Source: Panorpa germanica | Lineage: Eukaryota > Arthropoda > Insecta > Mecoptera > Panorpidae | Length of the DNA stretch: 64,000 nucleotides | Assembly (NCBI GenBank): GCA_963678705.1 | Contig: OY783216.1 | Location: 13,020,001 to 13,084,000 of the forward strand | Direction of reading: 5' to 3' | In this document: positions 36,190 through 46,911 of the stretch, one piece after another | How the letters are laid out: each line of letters begins with the position of its first letter | How positions within the stretch are numbered: position 1 is the first letter of the stretch | The notes under the pieces: model-generated | What the model was told of the DNA's origin: nothing | The model's database searches: none | Seen by the model: the letters and a program-made list of their open reading frames with translations, nothing else | Made by a program: the position numbers and the translations under genes

Positions 36190-36192
<3 letters not shown>
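35595..36192 (-). repeat. 5' LTR of the second Gypsy element (598 bp)
   Basis: Begins TGTGGAAAACGAGAGTAC and ends CGTTTCCA on the plus strand, followed by (TA)n. Aligns with 32619-33242 with scattered substitutions. Confidence 0.9.

Positions 36193-36245
<53 letters not shown>
36193..36245. repeat. (TA)n tract between units B and C, right half
   Basis: About 26 TA dinucleotides follow the right LTR; partner of 32533-32618. Confidence 0.92.
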
Positions 36246-36257
<12 letters not shown>

Positions 36258-36581
36258 TTTTATATATTTTTATATATGTATACAAAGTAGATAGAAGTTT
36301 GATACTTTGCAAATTATCTAAATACATGGTTACATTTTTTAACACAAAATCGTCAAACGATACTGTCATTGAATATTGATATAAGACGAAGCAAATATAA
36401 ATGGGTCATTTGTTCTGTATCTACCAATGTAGATTCATATTGTGTGGGGATATAGTTTCACGTACATGGTGTAACATCTGCTTTTGCATTTACGACCAAA
36501 TGCAGCTTTTCTTCTGCAACTGCACGGCGTGCAGTGTTGCAGTTTTTTTTTGTATTTTTTCTTAGAATATTGATTTTGGTT

Positions 36582-37009
36582 TTAGTTTTTCTGGCAGTTG
36601 ATGGCTTGGCTGTTGCCAAGTGGTTCTTCGTCTTTGAAATCGTTTCCGGATGAATAATGGGATCCTTTTACAGATCTCTTAGGATTTCTCCAAAGTGTCA
36701 TTCCTTGCTTTGTGTCGTCTTTAGGTGTAGCATTTGGTACGACTAGTGGAGCTTGTGTTGCAACAACAATTTTAGGTAGTTTGGGAATATAATATTCGAA
36801 GGCACTAAATAATTTTTTGTTGTTGTTGAATAACTCAAGAATATAAGTTATAAATAACTCTGGTGGAATTACTTTTAAATAAAGATCCCGACAGTATTGG
36901 TGAAATATGTCGTAGACTTAAGATTGGTTCTTGCATTTTTCCTTGAGTTTCTCTAAGAAATCGTAATTCCCTGCAATTTCTAGAAGTATCTCCATACTGG
37001 AAATGCCAT
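36582..37009 (-). pseudogene. Unit C, exon 2 of the unrecognised gene
   Basis: Same acceptor (TTTGTGTTTTAG) ends at 37010 and the same frame opens at 37009. Shared protein blocks with unit B include DFLEKLKEKCKN, RDLYLKVIPPELFITYILEL, and VVATQAPLVVPNATPKDDTK followed by QGMTLW. A TAA interrupts early (in NQS*VYDIF), and a 5-base deletion near 36620 shifts the frame before a stop at 36584-36582. The damage differs from unit B, so each copy decayed separately from an open ancestor. Confidence 0.6.
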
Positions 37010-37641
37010 CTAAAACACAAAGGAAAACTAAAATTAACTTATGCTCTTTAGTGTAGTTAAAGTAAAATTAAAATAAAGCGGAACATTATTAGGAAGCCTG
37101 AGAAATTATAAAAAGTTAAATATATATTTATTAAAATTATATTATTATATATATATATTATATTATATATTAATGATATATAATAATAATATAATATAAT
37201 AAAAAATAATAATTTATTTGTAATTGTAGGCAGGAATTGTCTTTACTTTAAATCATGTTACACGAGGCATACGTTATATTGAATCTTGTTACTACGCAAC
37301 ATGCCGACGCCATTCTTAATCAGAATTCTTTTTTTATTAACAGTAGCCCTTCAAAATACAAATTCTGTATAACAACACGACAGCAGAAAATAAGTGCAAC
37401 ATTTTTATGAAACAAAACGCCTTTATATTCAAGGAACTGTATAACCAAAATATATTTTAAATGCATTAAATAAAAATACAAATATTTTGTCAATTGTTAC
37501 AAATTTGCCTAAAACGTTTTGTCAACATTAATTTTAAATAAGAAAGCTATGAATATAAACCGTAAATATAATATAACAGATTTGTCGACGATAATCATTC
37601 CTTATATATATAGTATAGATTTATAAATTAAATCAACTTAC

Positions 37642-37732
37642 ATTGGATTGGCTTTGCATTGTCAGTCACAGAACTCGTATACGTCATCAAGCCGCCATTT
37701 TGTTGTTGAGGGTTAACTTCTTGCAGATTCTT
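37642..37732 (-). pseudogene. Unit C, exon 1 of the unrecognised gene
   Basis: ATG at 37687-37685, 15 codons plus one base ending at 37642, followed by a consensus donor GTAAGT. Amino acids equal unit B (TSSVTDNAKPIQ). Intron to exon 2 is 632 bp. Leader CTCAACAACAAAATGGCGGC identical to unit B. Confidence 0.55.
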
Positions 37733-39204
37733 TATCATGTTGTTTTAAGTTTAAAATGAAATAATTTGTGTTAACAACGTGCTTTGATATTTGAATAAGG
37801 TATTACAAAGTTCACTTTCACTTTATTAAATCACTAGACACTGAGAAGAATTTTTATTTATTTGTTATTAAAATGTACTCATCGACCTCTGCTGTCTGAA
37901 GACGATAGGTAACTAATTATGCAAATTTATGTCAAGAAATGATTGATATCAAACAACGACATCTATTTCAAAAATTTTTAAAAAAATTTGTAAATTTTTA
38001 TACAAAATTATTCTTGATATTATTACAAAAAGATTTATAAAGTAAAATTTCAAAATAAGTGTTTTATTTGTTTATAAATTAGTAAACACTTTATCAAATT
38101 AAACTTGAAAATCAACCATGAAAGCAGGGGTGGTCTAGCTTGTGCTCTTGCTTCGAGCGGTAAATTAGCTTTTTATTCTCATTTAATAAATTAAAAAATT
38201 GGACGAGGATTAGACAATTTTCAGTTTTTATTCGTATCGAAAAAGTCCAATACCCGTGACCCTAATTCATTTTTAGAGATTAATTCCATAATCAGTAGTT
38301 TACAAACAAGTGAAATTGATAATGAAAAAGCGTGCTATAGTCCAAATCACGGTAGTTCGGCGCCGACTTATACTTAATAGAGGTATAATAGCGTATAAAT
38401 CTGTAATACGATAATGAATTTTAGGTCATTCGTTTCTATATACAATAAGGAAAAATAAGTGAGGCTGTGCTTTTTAGTTATATTTGCAGGTTATACCTCA
38501 CAACTTGTTTTAATTATGAGTAATTTGAAATACAAGTTTACAATTTGGCACTCTATGCTGCTTTCACATCTTTTATACGACTTGTACATATTTTTCTAAA
38601 ATTTTTTTGCAATCTACCAATATTTCAACCAGTGTCCAGTGCTCTACTGTCATTTTATTTACATGATTATATATATTTTTTAGGAGTTTAACGAGAGGAA
38701 TGATTTTACAAAAAATTCCACTTATGCTATTTTTCAAAACTCTAACTTTATTAAGCACATACTAAAGTGTATAATTTTGTTTTAAAGTTTACTACAAAAT
38801 AGCGGTGACAGAGCCCATCTAGAAAACTATCTTTCATGTTAAGTATAAGACTTAAATATCTCAAAGACCTAAAAACCTATGGCGGATGTTAGGGGTCTGA
38901 CAATAGTGAATGTCTATAAATACATTTTTAACCACATATTACACTATTTATTCTCTAAATTTCAACTTTGCTACAACGACGTAGGGCTGGAGGAATTGGG
39001 ATCTTGAAAAAATTCTTTTAAATATTTATGATTGAAAAAAAAAAACGTTTTGCAAAGTAGGACACTAATATTTACAACTACTTTACAATTTTTTTAAAAA
39101 CTACTATACAATATTATTTACAAACTATTTTATAATATAACTAGAGTTTTCCTCCTTCAATTATTAAAATAATAAGCGAGTTTATTATTTTAATATTAAA
39201 ATAG

Positions 39205-39440
39205 ACGACTGCTGTGTCTTCGGGTTTGATCCCCGGACCAGATATATATTTTCTGGGTTTGGTTATTATGAACTTATATTGATTATGGTCATACATAATC
39301 ATACAGGTATTAGGCAGTGGTGTAGCCCACATATATGAGGCCACGACACCATAAATACTGCCAACATTGAAGGAGGTCGTCGGTGATAGGACTCAGCATC
39401 GGTAATAGGCCGACGTTAAATAAAAAAAAAAAAATAAAAA
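39205..39440 (+). mobile_element. tRNA-derived SINE, 5' truncated
   Basis: The insert is flanked by AATATTAAAATAG (39192-39204 and 39441-39453), absent from units A, B and D. Near its start is GGTTTGATCCCCGGACC (39223-39239), a good RNA polymerase III B box of the tRNA type; no A box precedes it. The 3' end is an A-rich tail (39421-39440). Confidence 0.85.
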
Positions 39441-39516
39441 AATATTAAAATAGAGTTAAATATGAAATGAAATTCGAAATATTTTATTGGATTCAAATCA
39501 TACACGCAAAAAAGAC

Positions 39517-39544
39517 GTCGCATTGCGACAGGGGTAAGCTCTTG
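39517..39544 (+). other. Helitron-like 3' terminus of unit C (decayed)
   Basis: Hairpin GTCGCATTGCGAC (39517-39529), then AGGGGTAAGCT and CTTG (CTAG with one change) before T. Confidence 0.55.
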
Positions 39545-39605
39545 TTTTATAATATATTTTACAAAATACATTATAATATTAATTAAAAACAATTAAAATA
39601 CTCTT

Positions 39606-39943
39606 TGGTAAAGCAAAATCCCCCTTTAATGTAATGTATTTTTTGTATTTTTTAGTTTAAAAGATATATTGTATTATTTTGATTATTTGTTTATTTCTTT
39701 TATGCTATTATTATATTTTTTGTTATTTAATGTAATTTCGATTTGCTCCTTTGTTTTCAAATGACTCTATCAACAGCTCTCAAGCCAGCAACAAGGGCAA
39801 ATTGAACTAATTATATTGTATGTATTCAATTGTGCGTGTATTATAAGTGTTAAAAAATAAAACGAAGTACTTTTATTAAATCCAAAACATCCTAGTTCAG
39901 CAAAGGTATTTTTTTTCTCAAATTTAACATCTACAACAAAACA
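39606..39943 (+). repeat. 5' LTR of the BEL-like derivative
   Basis: TG...CA, 338 bp. Start defined by alignment with 43034 and end by the adjoining primer-binding-like block. A possible polyadenylation signal AATAAA lies at about 39856. Confidence 0.75.
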
Positions 39944-40319
39944 TGGTCCTTCGAGCCTCAGATTAATTCAACGTCTTACAAACGGAGAATTTTTACGAAA
40001 GAAAAGAGTTATTCAGAGAGTTATTCGAAAGAAAATTATCTTCAAGAACTTGAAAAGCACCATCCATACAAGCAAGCTACATCGTGGCCTTACATATGTA
40101 TCCAGCGTTCTACTACCAGCACGAGGGAGTCTCATCATGGATTGAGCGTTCAAATTAGTAAGTGACCTGGAATTTTTCTATATATGCTTCCCTTATATTT
40201 ATTCCATATCACTTTATCCTTATAAATTGCACCACTTATTTTGTTTTGGGATTTTCTATTAATTGGTTCTGATGAGTTTTACGTCGTACGTATTCGTTAT
40301 GATGAGTCAACCATTGTGA

Positions 40320-41030
40320 CCAAACCAAATTGATCACACTTATTTTTTCGACAAACGATTTGTCAAGAATTTCCTTGTTGTATAATTTCCGTTGGTTTTG
40401 AACCCCTATCAAACCAATCCCTAAGTATTTATAATTGTGAAAATAGATATAAGGTCGTACCTAGAATCTATGAGCAATTTATAAATAATCAACCCATGTC
40501 GCCAGACCAAATTGGTCACATTATATTTAACTTGACAAACATTTTGTCAAAAATTACCTTTACCGTTGGTTTGAACGCCTATCAAACCAATCCTTAAGTA
40601 TTTATGCTAATGTTAAAATAGATCCAAAGTCATACGTTTAATCTATTATAAATTTTAAAAATAATCAATCCCCATGGCCAGACCAAATTAGTCACATTAT
40701 TTTAACTTATCAAACATTTTGTCAAAAATTACCTTTACCATTGGTTTAAACGCCTATCAAACCAATCCCTTAAGTATTTAAAATTGTGAAAATAGATATA
40801 AGGTCGTCCCTAGAATCTATGAGCAATTTATAATTAATCAATCTTCGCAGCCAGACCAAAGGTCACGTTTATTTTTATATTGGAAAACCGTTGTCAAAAT
40901 TTTCTTATTTAAAATTGCACATGGTTTTGAAACCCTTTTCAAAACCAATCCAAGCAGACATTTATTATTGTGAAATAACAGTTACTTCCTGATCAAAGTT
41001 TGTACCTTAATTTCCTTATTTAAATTTAAA
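40320..41030 (+). repeat. Leader minisatellite, four ~177-bp units
   Basis: The motif 'gaccaaattggtcaca' (variants) recurs at 40323, 40505, 40681 and 40854, each followed by 'catttgtca'-like, 'cctatcaaaccaatcc' and 'aatctatgagcaattta'-like blocks. Spacing 182, 176 and 173 bp. Units are divergent. Located between the LTR and gag. Confidence 0.8.
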
Positions 41031-41422
41031 TTTACGCAAATTGTTATAAATAATTCACAGTCATTTACATATTGCCGAAAATAATATTCATTTTGATAAT
41101 TAGATTTATTGTTGATTATAAAATTACTAGTATCTAATTCAGATTCAACCATCATAGTTTATGTGACCCTTATGCAACGTTTTATTTGGAATTTATATTC
41201 AATCTTTTGTTTTAATAAATGTTTAGAAAACTTTAAATTTCTGTTTGTAAAGAATTGTTGTTTCCTTTATTTAGCGCTATTTTCTTTTATATCTTTTGTA
41301 CAAATTATTATTCGTTTTGAATATTTCTAAAGCCATTGTAGCAAATTATAAAATTCTTTCAAATTTTATTATTATATTTTACAATAGTTTGTTTAAGATA
41401 ATATATGTTCACCCGTTTTACA

Positions 41423-42085
41423 ATGTCACTGGGTAAGAGATTGAAATTTCAAAGCGCATCCTTAATAAAGAAACTAGATATATATATTCAGCAATCTCAG
41501 TCAATTATTTCATATGATCCAACCCCATATAAGTTAAATAAAGTCAAATTCCGACATTCCTTAGTCACTCCGCTTTTAGCTCAATTTAAAGAAATCGCCT
41601 TAGACAGACAATTATTATACAATTCTGAAGACGACCCAGAAATAAGTCAGATAGATGCTGAGGTCAAAGAGTTTATAGTAAAATATATTGAACTTATGGC
41701 GTTAATGAACGAAGCTATTGAGTATTCAGAAGAATCCAATGAAGAAATTAATTTATCAATTTGTGGTGGACAAAATAATTTAGACAATTTATTCCAAACT
41801 AACATTAAAATCTTTAGAGGAGATATTGCCGAATGGTCGCAATTTAAATCTTTGTTTACTAAATTGGTACATTCCAAAGAAAGCTATGACAATGCCATTA
41901 AATTTTCTCACCTGATAAATTTATTAACGGATGATGCCCTAGAAATTATCACGTCTTTAGAAGTAATGCCCGAAAATTATAACACAGCGTGGCTACTTCT
42001 ATTACAAAAATATGATAAGAAGCCTCCAGTCATCTTTATCATTTACAATCCTCATATTTGCAATCCACCCCAGTCACAACCATAG
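41423..42085 (+). CDS. gag: BEL-like gag (DUF1759 type), truncated
   Basis: The frame is open from 41405; the ATG at 41423 (MSLGKRLKFQ) is the likelier start. Residues 130-200 carry the DUF1759-type gag core: KIFRGDIAEWSQFKSLFTKL, FSHLINLLTDDALEI and an LLLQKYD block. It ends by running into unrelated residues at 42045-42085, so it lacks the C-terminal half and zinc fingers of a normal BEL gag. The open frame of over 200 codons suggests either recent origin or selection; I favour recent origin. Confidence 0.7.
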   Translation: MSLGKRLKFQSASLIKKLDIYIQQSQSIISYDPTPYKLNKVKFRHSLVTPLLAQFKEIALDRQLLYNSEDDPEISQIDAEVKEFIVKYIELMALMNEAIEYSEESNEEINLSICGGQNNLDNLFQTNIKIFRGDIAEWSQFKSLFTKLVHSKESYDNAIKFSHLINLLTDDALEIITSLEVMPENYNTAWLLLLQKYDKKPPVIFIIYNPHICNPPQSQP

Positions 42086-42840
42086 AATCAAACAACAACC
42101 TAAAAATCTTTACCATACCATTCAAAGAACCTTCACCAATATTAAACGAATCCCTACTACTTACGAATGATCTTAAAAAACCTATTTTGTCTAAATCAAT
42201 TTTTGTAGATTACAACTTCAATAATATACTCGTATTTATATCTGATAAAGTCAAAATATTTAAGAATCATATCAGCGCCAAAGCTAAATTAAAACTAAAT
42301 ATATTTAATTCCTCGTTTAGCACCCACAATAAAAATATTTCATACTTTATGCGTATTGGTGAAACATTAAAGTATTCACATTTTAATCTTAATGTAAAAC
42401 ACCCTATGGTTTTAGCTTGTGATCATGCGTTAACCAAAATGGTTAAGAGTTCCAAATATAAAAAAATATTTCATACACGCCCTCCAGTGTTATTTCCACT
42501 ATGCGAAAACTTAATACCTTTCCTCCCTACGAGATCACCTAAAACGTTTTTAAGAGTTTCCAATACCCCATACAATGGAGCATGTACTATTTTAGTACAA
42601 ATGAAAATTAATTTACATTCCAAACCTTTTTGTACTATGTCCAAAAGTCTTTACAATTTCCAACCTATATACCCAGGTCACTATTCTATTGAACTTTTGA
42701 TAACCATTGCCCAGGATCTTTATTTAAGTACTAGAGATATGATCCAGCCGCCTCGCCTTAATTATGGTCTACAGAATACATCAGTCAAAAGTCGTCCGCC
42801 CAGAGCTAGACTCAAACGACGTTTAATTGGCAAGGATTGA
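42058..42840 (+). CDS. Open frame of 260 codons, probable altered BEL pol remnant
   Basis: The frame overlaps the gag end by 28 nt and is open for 260 codons. The stretch from HPMVLACDHALTKMVKSS through FLPTRSPKTFLRVSN resembles, at reduced similarity, the zinc-binding part of BEL integrases (H..H, then the 'ARSTIRKVLR' block; compare ~11000-10830). The Cys pair that should follow is absent. The C-terminus is basic (PPRARLKRRLIGKD). It may be a diverged or rearranged pol segment, or a non-autonomous element's own protein. Function not assigned. Confidence 0.5.
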   Translation: MQSTPVTTIESNNNLKIFTIPFKEPSPILNESLLLTNDLKKPILSKSIFVDYNFNNILVFISDKVKIFKNHISAKAKLKLNIFNSSFSTHNKNISYFMRIGETLKYSHFNLNVKHPMVLACDHALTKMVKSSKYKKIFHTRPPVLFPLCENLIPFLPTRSPKTFLRVSNTPYNGACTILVQMKINLHSKPFCTMSKSLYNFQPIYPGHYSIELLITIAQDLYLSTRDMIQPPRLNYGLQNTSVKSRPPRARLKRRLIGKD

Positions 42841-43033
42841 TAAAAGAAGATTCATCACCACTTAATTGCAGCGTATGTTGTACACGGAAATCTTGACTGG
42901 ACCAAATCAACAGCAGAGTGTTACAGCCGTCCAGACTTTCTCATCTCAAATAAAGGGAGCATTTCTTGTAATTCATCTTTGCATGGATATTAGGAAATTC
43001 AGAAATTCCCATTGAATTCCAAACCGGAAGTTA

Positions 43034-43139
43034 TGGTAAAGCAAAATCCCCCTTTAATGTAATGTATTTTTTGTATTTTTTAGTTTAAAAGATATATTGT
43101 ATTATTTTGATTATTTGTTCATTTCTTTTATGCTTTTCA
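43034..43139 (+). repeat. Truncated 3' LTR of the BEL-like derivative
   Basis: First ~105 bp match 39606-39711, then similarity ends near 'ttcttttatgc', just before the mariner-like inverted repeat. Confidence 0.85.
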
Positions 43140-43162
43140 TTTTGTTCATTTCTTTTATTTTT

Positions 43163-45036
43163 GTATCGGCAACCTAAATAGCACTGCTATCCATCACAAC
43201 CATTAAAACTCCTAGAATGCTAGTAGTTTTTACACAAAATTTAATCGAAATTATTTGTTTCATTAAATTTTTAAAGATTTTTATTTTCAGTCAACTTTAA
43301 CTCATCGTGGTGTAAAAAAAAAGTATGAACACTACTATGGCAAGTTTTTTTAAAAATTGGCGCAACTTTTTAGGATTCCAACATACTACAATACTCCAAG
43401 AAAACTAGTATTAAAAAAAAATTATGCATACTATTTCTAAACAAGAACCAAATTTCATAAATTTTTGTTGTTCATAATTTTAAGTTGTTGTTGATATTTA
43501 AATCTTTTACAATACCCAAAATAGATTTCTTATAGTTGAATGAATTAAAACAAATGGTACAAACAATTTTTCTTTCATTTTATAAATTTATTGCATTATT
43601 TACATTACAATAAATGTTCAAATTATTTCCCACCGGTATTAATACAGGCACAACTTCGCCTTAAAAAATATTGTTTTTTTCGGACGTTATTACCATTGGA
43701 TAATATCCAAAACGGGTCGCATTTTGCCGTGTTATGCTGCAAAAGCTCAGGGAAGATCCCCAATTCTTAGGTAAAATTCTATAGTCGGATGAAACAACCT
43801 GCAAGAAAGATGGTTATTTAAATCTTCATAACCTACATAGCTAGCTAACCTTCATAGCTAGAGAAATGAAAATCCGCACCTAATGAGACCAGACAAATCC
43901 CAATATAAATTCAAGATTAACCTATGGACGGGCATATTAAATGGAAAACTGCTTGAGCCCTTTGAAGTACAAGAAAATTAGATGGCAATTGTTATTTGAA
44001 CTTTTTACAAAATGACTTGTCAGAATTATTAGAAGACGTACCCATAAGAGATTTACAAAACATTCGGTTGCAAAATGATGGTTGCCTAGCTCACAATGAT
44101 CGTCCTGTGTGAGAATACTTAAACGAAGAGTATCCAGGGCGTTGGATTGGACGACTTGGTCCTATTTTATGGCCACCCCATTTATCCGATCTAAACCCAC
44201 TGGACTTCTTCTATTGAGGTTGTCTTAAAGAAAGAGCTTATTCAAAACCCGTAGCAACATTGGACGAGCTTCTACAAAAAATTACTCAGGTTGCACATCA
44301 TATGAAAGGTAAACGATATGCTCGACGAATAAAAAGATTTTTTTAAGGCGATGTCGTGCCTGTATTTAAGATAGTAGCAAACATTTTGAACAATTACTAT
44401 AATGTAAATAAACGTTAAAATTAAAAAATAAATGAAAAATTGTTTGTACCATTTGTTTTAATTCATTCAACAATAAAAAACCTCGTTTGGGTATTGTAAA
44501 AGTAATAACTATATCAACAACAACAATTTATGAAATATGGTTCTTGTTTAGAAATTATATGCATAGTTTTTCTTTATTGCTAGTTTTCCTCGAGTATTAT
44601 ACCATTTTGGAATTCTGAAGAGTTGCGCCAATTTTTAAAAAAACTTGCCATAGTAGTGGTTATACTTTTTCTTTACACCACGATGAGTTAAAGTTTACTG
44701 AAAGTAATAATCTTTTAAAATTTTAGGGAAAAAAATAATTTCGATTAAATTTTGTGTAAAAACTACTAGCATTCTGGGAGTTTTAATCGTTGTGATGGAT
44801 AACAGTGCCGATTGCCGTTTAGGTAGCCGATACAAAAAAAAAAATCAGAAATATTTGAAAAATTGTGGTCATGGTAGTTAAAACGTCTTAAGGTGTTTCA
44901 ATTTTTGAAAAAAAAATTTTTTTTTTCTAATTTCTAAACAAAATGAGATAAAAAATTTTTTTCTTTTTTTCTTGTGTAGTCATGAGCAGGACCACCTTCT
45001 GGTGCCGGCTTATCGTTGAATTTTAGGACACCCTGT
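43163..45036 (+). mobile_element. Mariner-like DNA transposon with ~440-bp inverted repeats, left end missing
   Basis: 43163-43610 and 44400-44836 are inverted copies: 'atcggcaacctaaatagcac' at left answers 'gtttaggtagccgatac' at right, and 'tttaactcatcgtggtgtaa' answers 'ttacaccacgatgagttaaa'. A transposase remnant lies between. On the right the element continues 200 bp further to AGGACACCCTGTA, the typical outer end of mariner-group ITRs, at the junction with unit D. The matching outer 200 bp on the left is gone. Confidence 0.8.
43776..44345 (+). pseudogene. Mariner-like transposase fragment
   Basis: Across shifted frames: ILWSDE (first catalytic Asp), FKINLWTGILNGKLLEPF (~43911), LQNDGCLAH (second Asp, ~44070), then EYPGRWIGRLGPILWPPHLS followed by DLNPLDFF (third acidic residue, ~44130-44210). 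The DDE/D core order is that of the Tc1/mariner superfamily. Stops at about 44111 and 44217 and several frame changes; the N-terminal DNA-binding part is not seen. Confidence 0.8.
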
Positions 45037-46911
45037 ATGTATATTAATGAAATATAATAATAATATAATATAATAAAGAATAATAATTTATTTGTAATTG
45101 TAGGCGAGAATTGTCTTTACTTTTAAATCATGTTACATGAGGCATACGTTATGTTGAATCTTGTTACCACGCAACATGCCGAAACAGAAGATGAATGCTA
45201 CATTTTTATGAAAACAAATCGCCTTTATATTCAAGGAACTGTATAACTAAAATATATTTTAAATGCAGTAAATTAAAATAAAAATATTATGTCAATTGTC
45301 AAAAATTTGCCTGAGACGTTTTTTCAACATGAATTATAAAGAAGAGAGCTATAAATATAAACCGTAAATATAATATAACAGATTTGACGACGATAATCAT
45401 CCCTTCATATATATCATCCCATCATATATATAGTACAGATTAATAAATTAATTCAAGTTACATTGGATTGGCTTTGCATTGTCAGTCACAGAACTCGTAG
45501 ACGCCATCGGGCCGCCATTTTGTTGTTGAGGGTTAACTTCTTGCAGATTATTCATCTTGTTGTTTTAAGTTTAGAATGAAATAATTTGTGTTAACAACGT
45601 GCTTTAATAATTGAACAAGGTATTACAAAGTTCAATTTCACTTTATTTAAATCATTAGACACTGAGAAGAATTTTTTTTTATTTGTTATTAAAATGCACT
45701 CATCGACCTCTGCAGTCTGAAGACAATAGGTAACTGCATATGCAAATATATGTCAAGAAATGATTGATATCAAACAACGACTTCTATCTCAAAAATTTGG
45801 TTAAAGGGTGTGCTTTATAATTTTTATTACTATTAACATTTATTACAAACTGACAATAGCAAATAACATTTTTATAAAATAATTTGTACATTTTTATACA
45901 AAATTATTCTTGATATTATTACAAAAAGATTTATAAAGTAAAATTTCAAAATAAGTGTTATATTTGTTTATAAATTAGTAAATACTTTATCAAACTAAAT
46001 TTGAAAATCAACCTTAAAAGCAGGTGCGGTCTTTTGGGCTCTTGCTTCGAGCGGTAAATTAGCTTTTTATTCTTATTCATTAAATTAAAAAGTTGGACGA
46101 GGATTGGACAGTTTTAAGTTTTTATTCCGTATCGAAAAAGTCCCTAATGTGACCCTTATTTATTTTTAGAGATTAATTCCATAATCAGTAGTTTACAGAC
46201 AAGTGAAATTGATAATGAAAAAGCGTGCTATAGTCAAAATCACGGTAGTTCGGTTCTGACTTATACTTAAAAGAGGTTATAAGAGCAGTATAAATCTGTA
46301 ATACATTAATGAATTTCAGGTCATTCGTTTCGTTATACATTATAGAAAAATAAGTAAGCCTGTGCTTTTTAGCTATATAGGCAGTTTATACCTTACAACT
46401 TGTTTTAAGTATGAGACGCCTGCAAACTCTCGTAATTTGAACTACAAGTTCACAATTTGGCCCTCTATGCTGCTTTCACATCTTTTATACGAGTTGTACA
46501 TATTTTTTTAAAATTTATTTGCAATCTACCAATTTTTTAACCAGTGCATAGTGCTCCACTGTCATTTTATATATATGATTATAAATGAATGCCTAGTATC
46601 GGACTAAATAAATTTCTTTTGTTGTTTCTTATAAATCTGTTTCACAATGTAGAAGTTTAACGAGATGAATGATTTTACAAAAATTTCCAGCTATGCTATT
46701 TTTCAAAACTCTAACTTTATTTAGCACATATTAAAGTGTATAATTTTGTTTTAAAGTTACCAGTTCACTACAAAATAGCAGCGACAGAGCCTATCTAGAA
46801 AACCATCTTTATCCATCTTATGTGAAATATGAAATGAAATTTAAATTATATTATTGGATTTAAATCATACACGCGAAAAAGACTTTTTTTATAATATAGT
46901 TTTATAATATA
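45037..46911 (+). repeat. Tandem repeat unit D, partial
   Basis: Aligns with unit B from about 30250 to 32360. Its left half, including exon 2 of the enclosed gene, is missing next to the mariner-like element. A ~370-bp stretch corresponding to unit B 31950-32320 is deleted near 46815. It ends 'cgcgaaaaagac' without the hairpin, so the terminus is lost. Apart from exon 1 no gene is visible. Confidence 0.85.
45462..45552 (-). pseudogene. Unit D, exon 1 of the unrecognised gene
   Basis: ATG at 45507-45505 gives MASTSSVTDNAKPIQ plus one base, ending at 45462 before GTAACT. Here the CpGs that appear as TG/CA changes in B and C are kept, so this may be the least decayed exon 1. No exon 2 follows because unit D is truncated. 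Confidence 0.55.

Larger units (their letters stand above)
32619..36192 (-). mobile_element. Second Gypsy element, internally deleted
   Basis: LTRs at 32619-33242 and 35595-36192 are TG...CA on both strands (plus: TGTGGAAAACG ... CGTTTCCA), with (TA)n on both sides. On the minus strand it holds gag, protease, the very start of RT, then jumps to the integrase C-terminus; RT core, RNase H and the integrase catalytic core are absent. It is a different family from the 3834 element, judged by LTR and gag sequence. Its insertion site is the same (TA)n position of the repeat unit. Confidence 0.9.
36246..39605 (+). repeat. Tandem repeat unit C (~3.3 kb)
   Basis: Aligns with unit B from 'tacaaagtagatagaag' to the sequence after the hairpin terminus ('aattaaaatactcttt'), where the BEL-like element interrupts. 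It is shorter than B mainly by a deletion in the intron of the enclosed gene and near 37975. It contains one SINE insertion. 37733-39190 holds no gene that I can see. Confidence 0.88.
39606..43139 (+). mobile_element. BEL/Pao-like deletion derivative
   Basis: A 338-bp LTR (39606-39943, TGGTAAAGC...ACAAAACA) is followed at once by TGGTCCTTCGAGCC, a BEL-like primer site. The first 100 bp of the LTR recur at 43034-43139, preceded by a purine-rich GGAAGTTA. The interior is only 3.1 kb and codes for a gag-like protein and a second open frame; protease, RT and RNase H are missing. The 3' LTR is cut where the mariner-like element begins. Confidence 0.82.
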
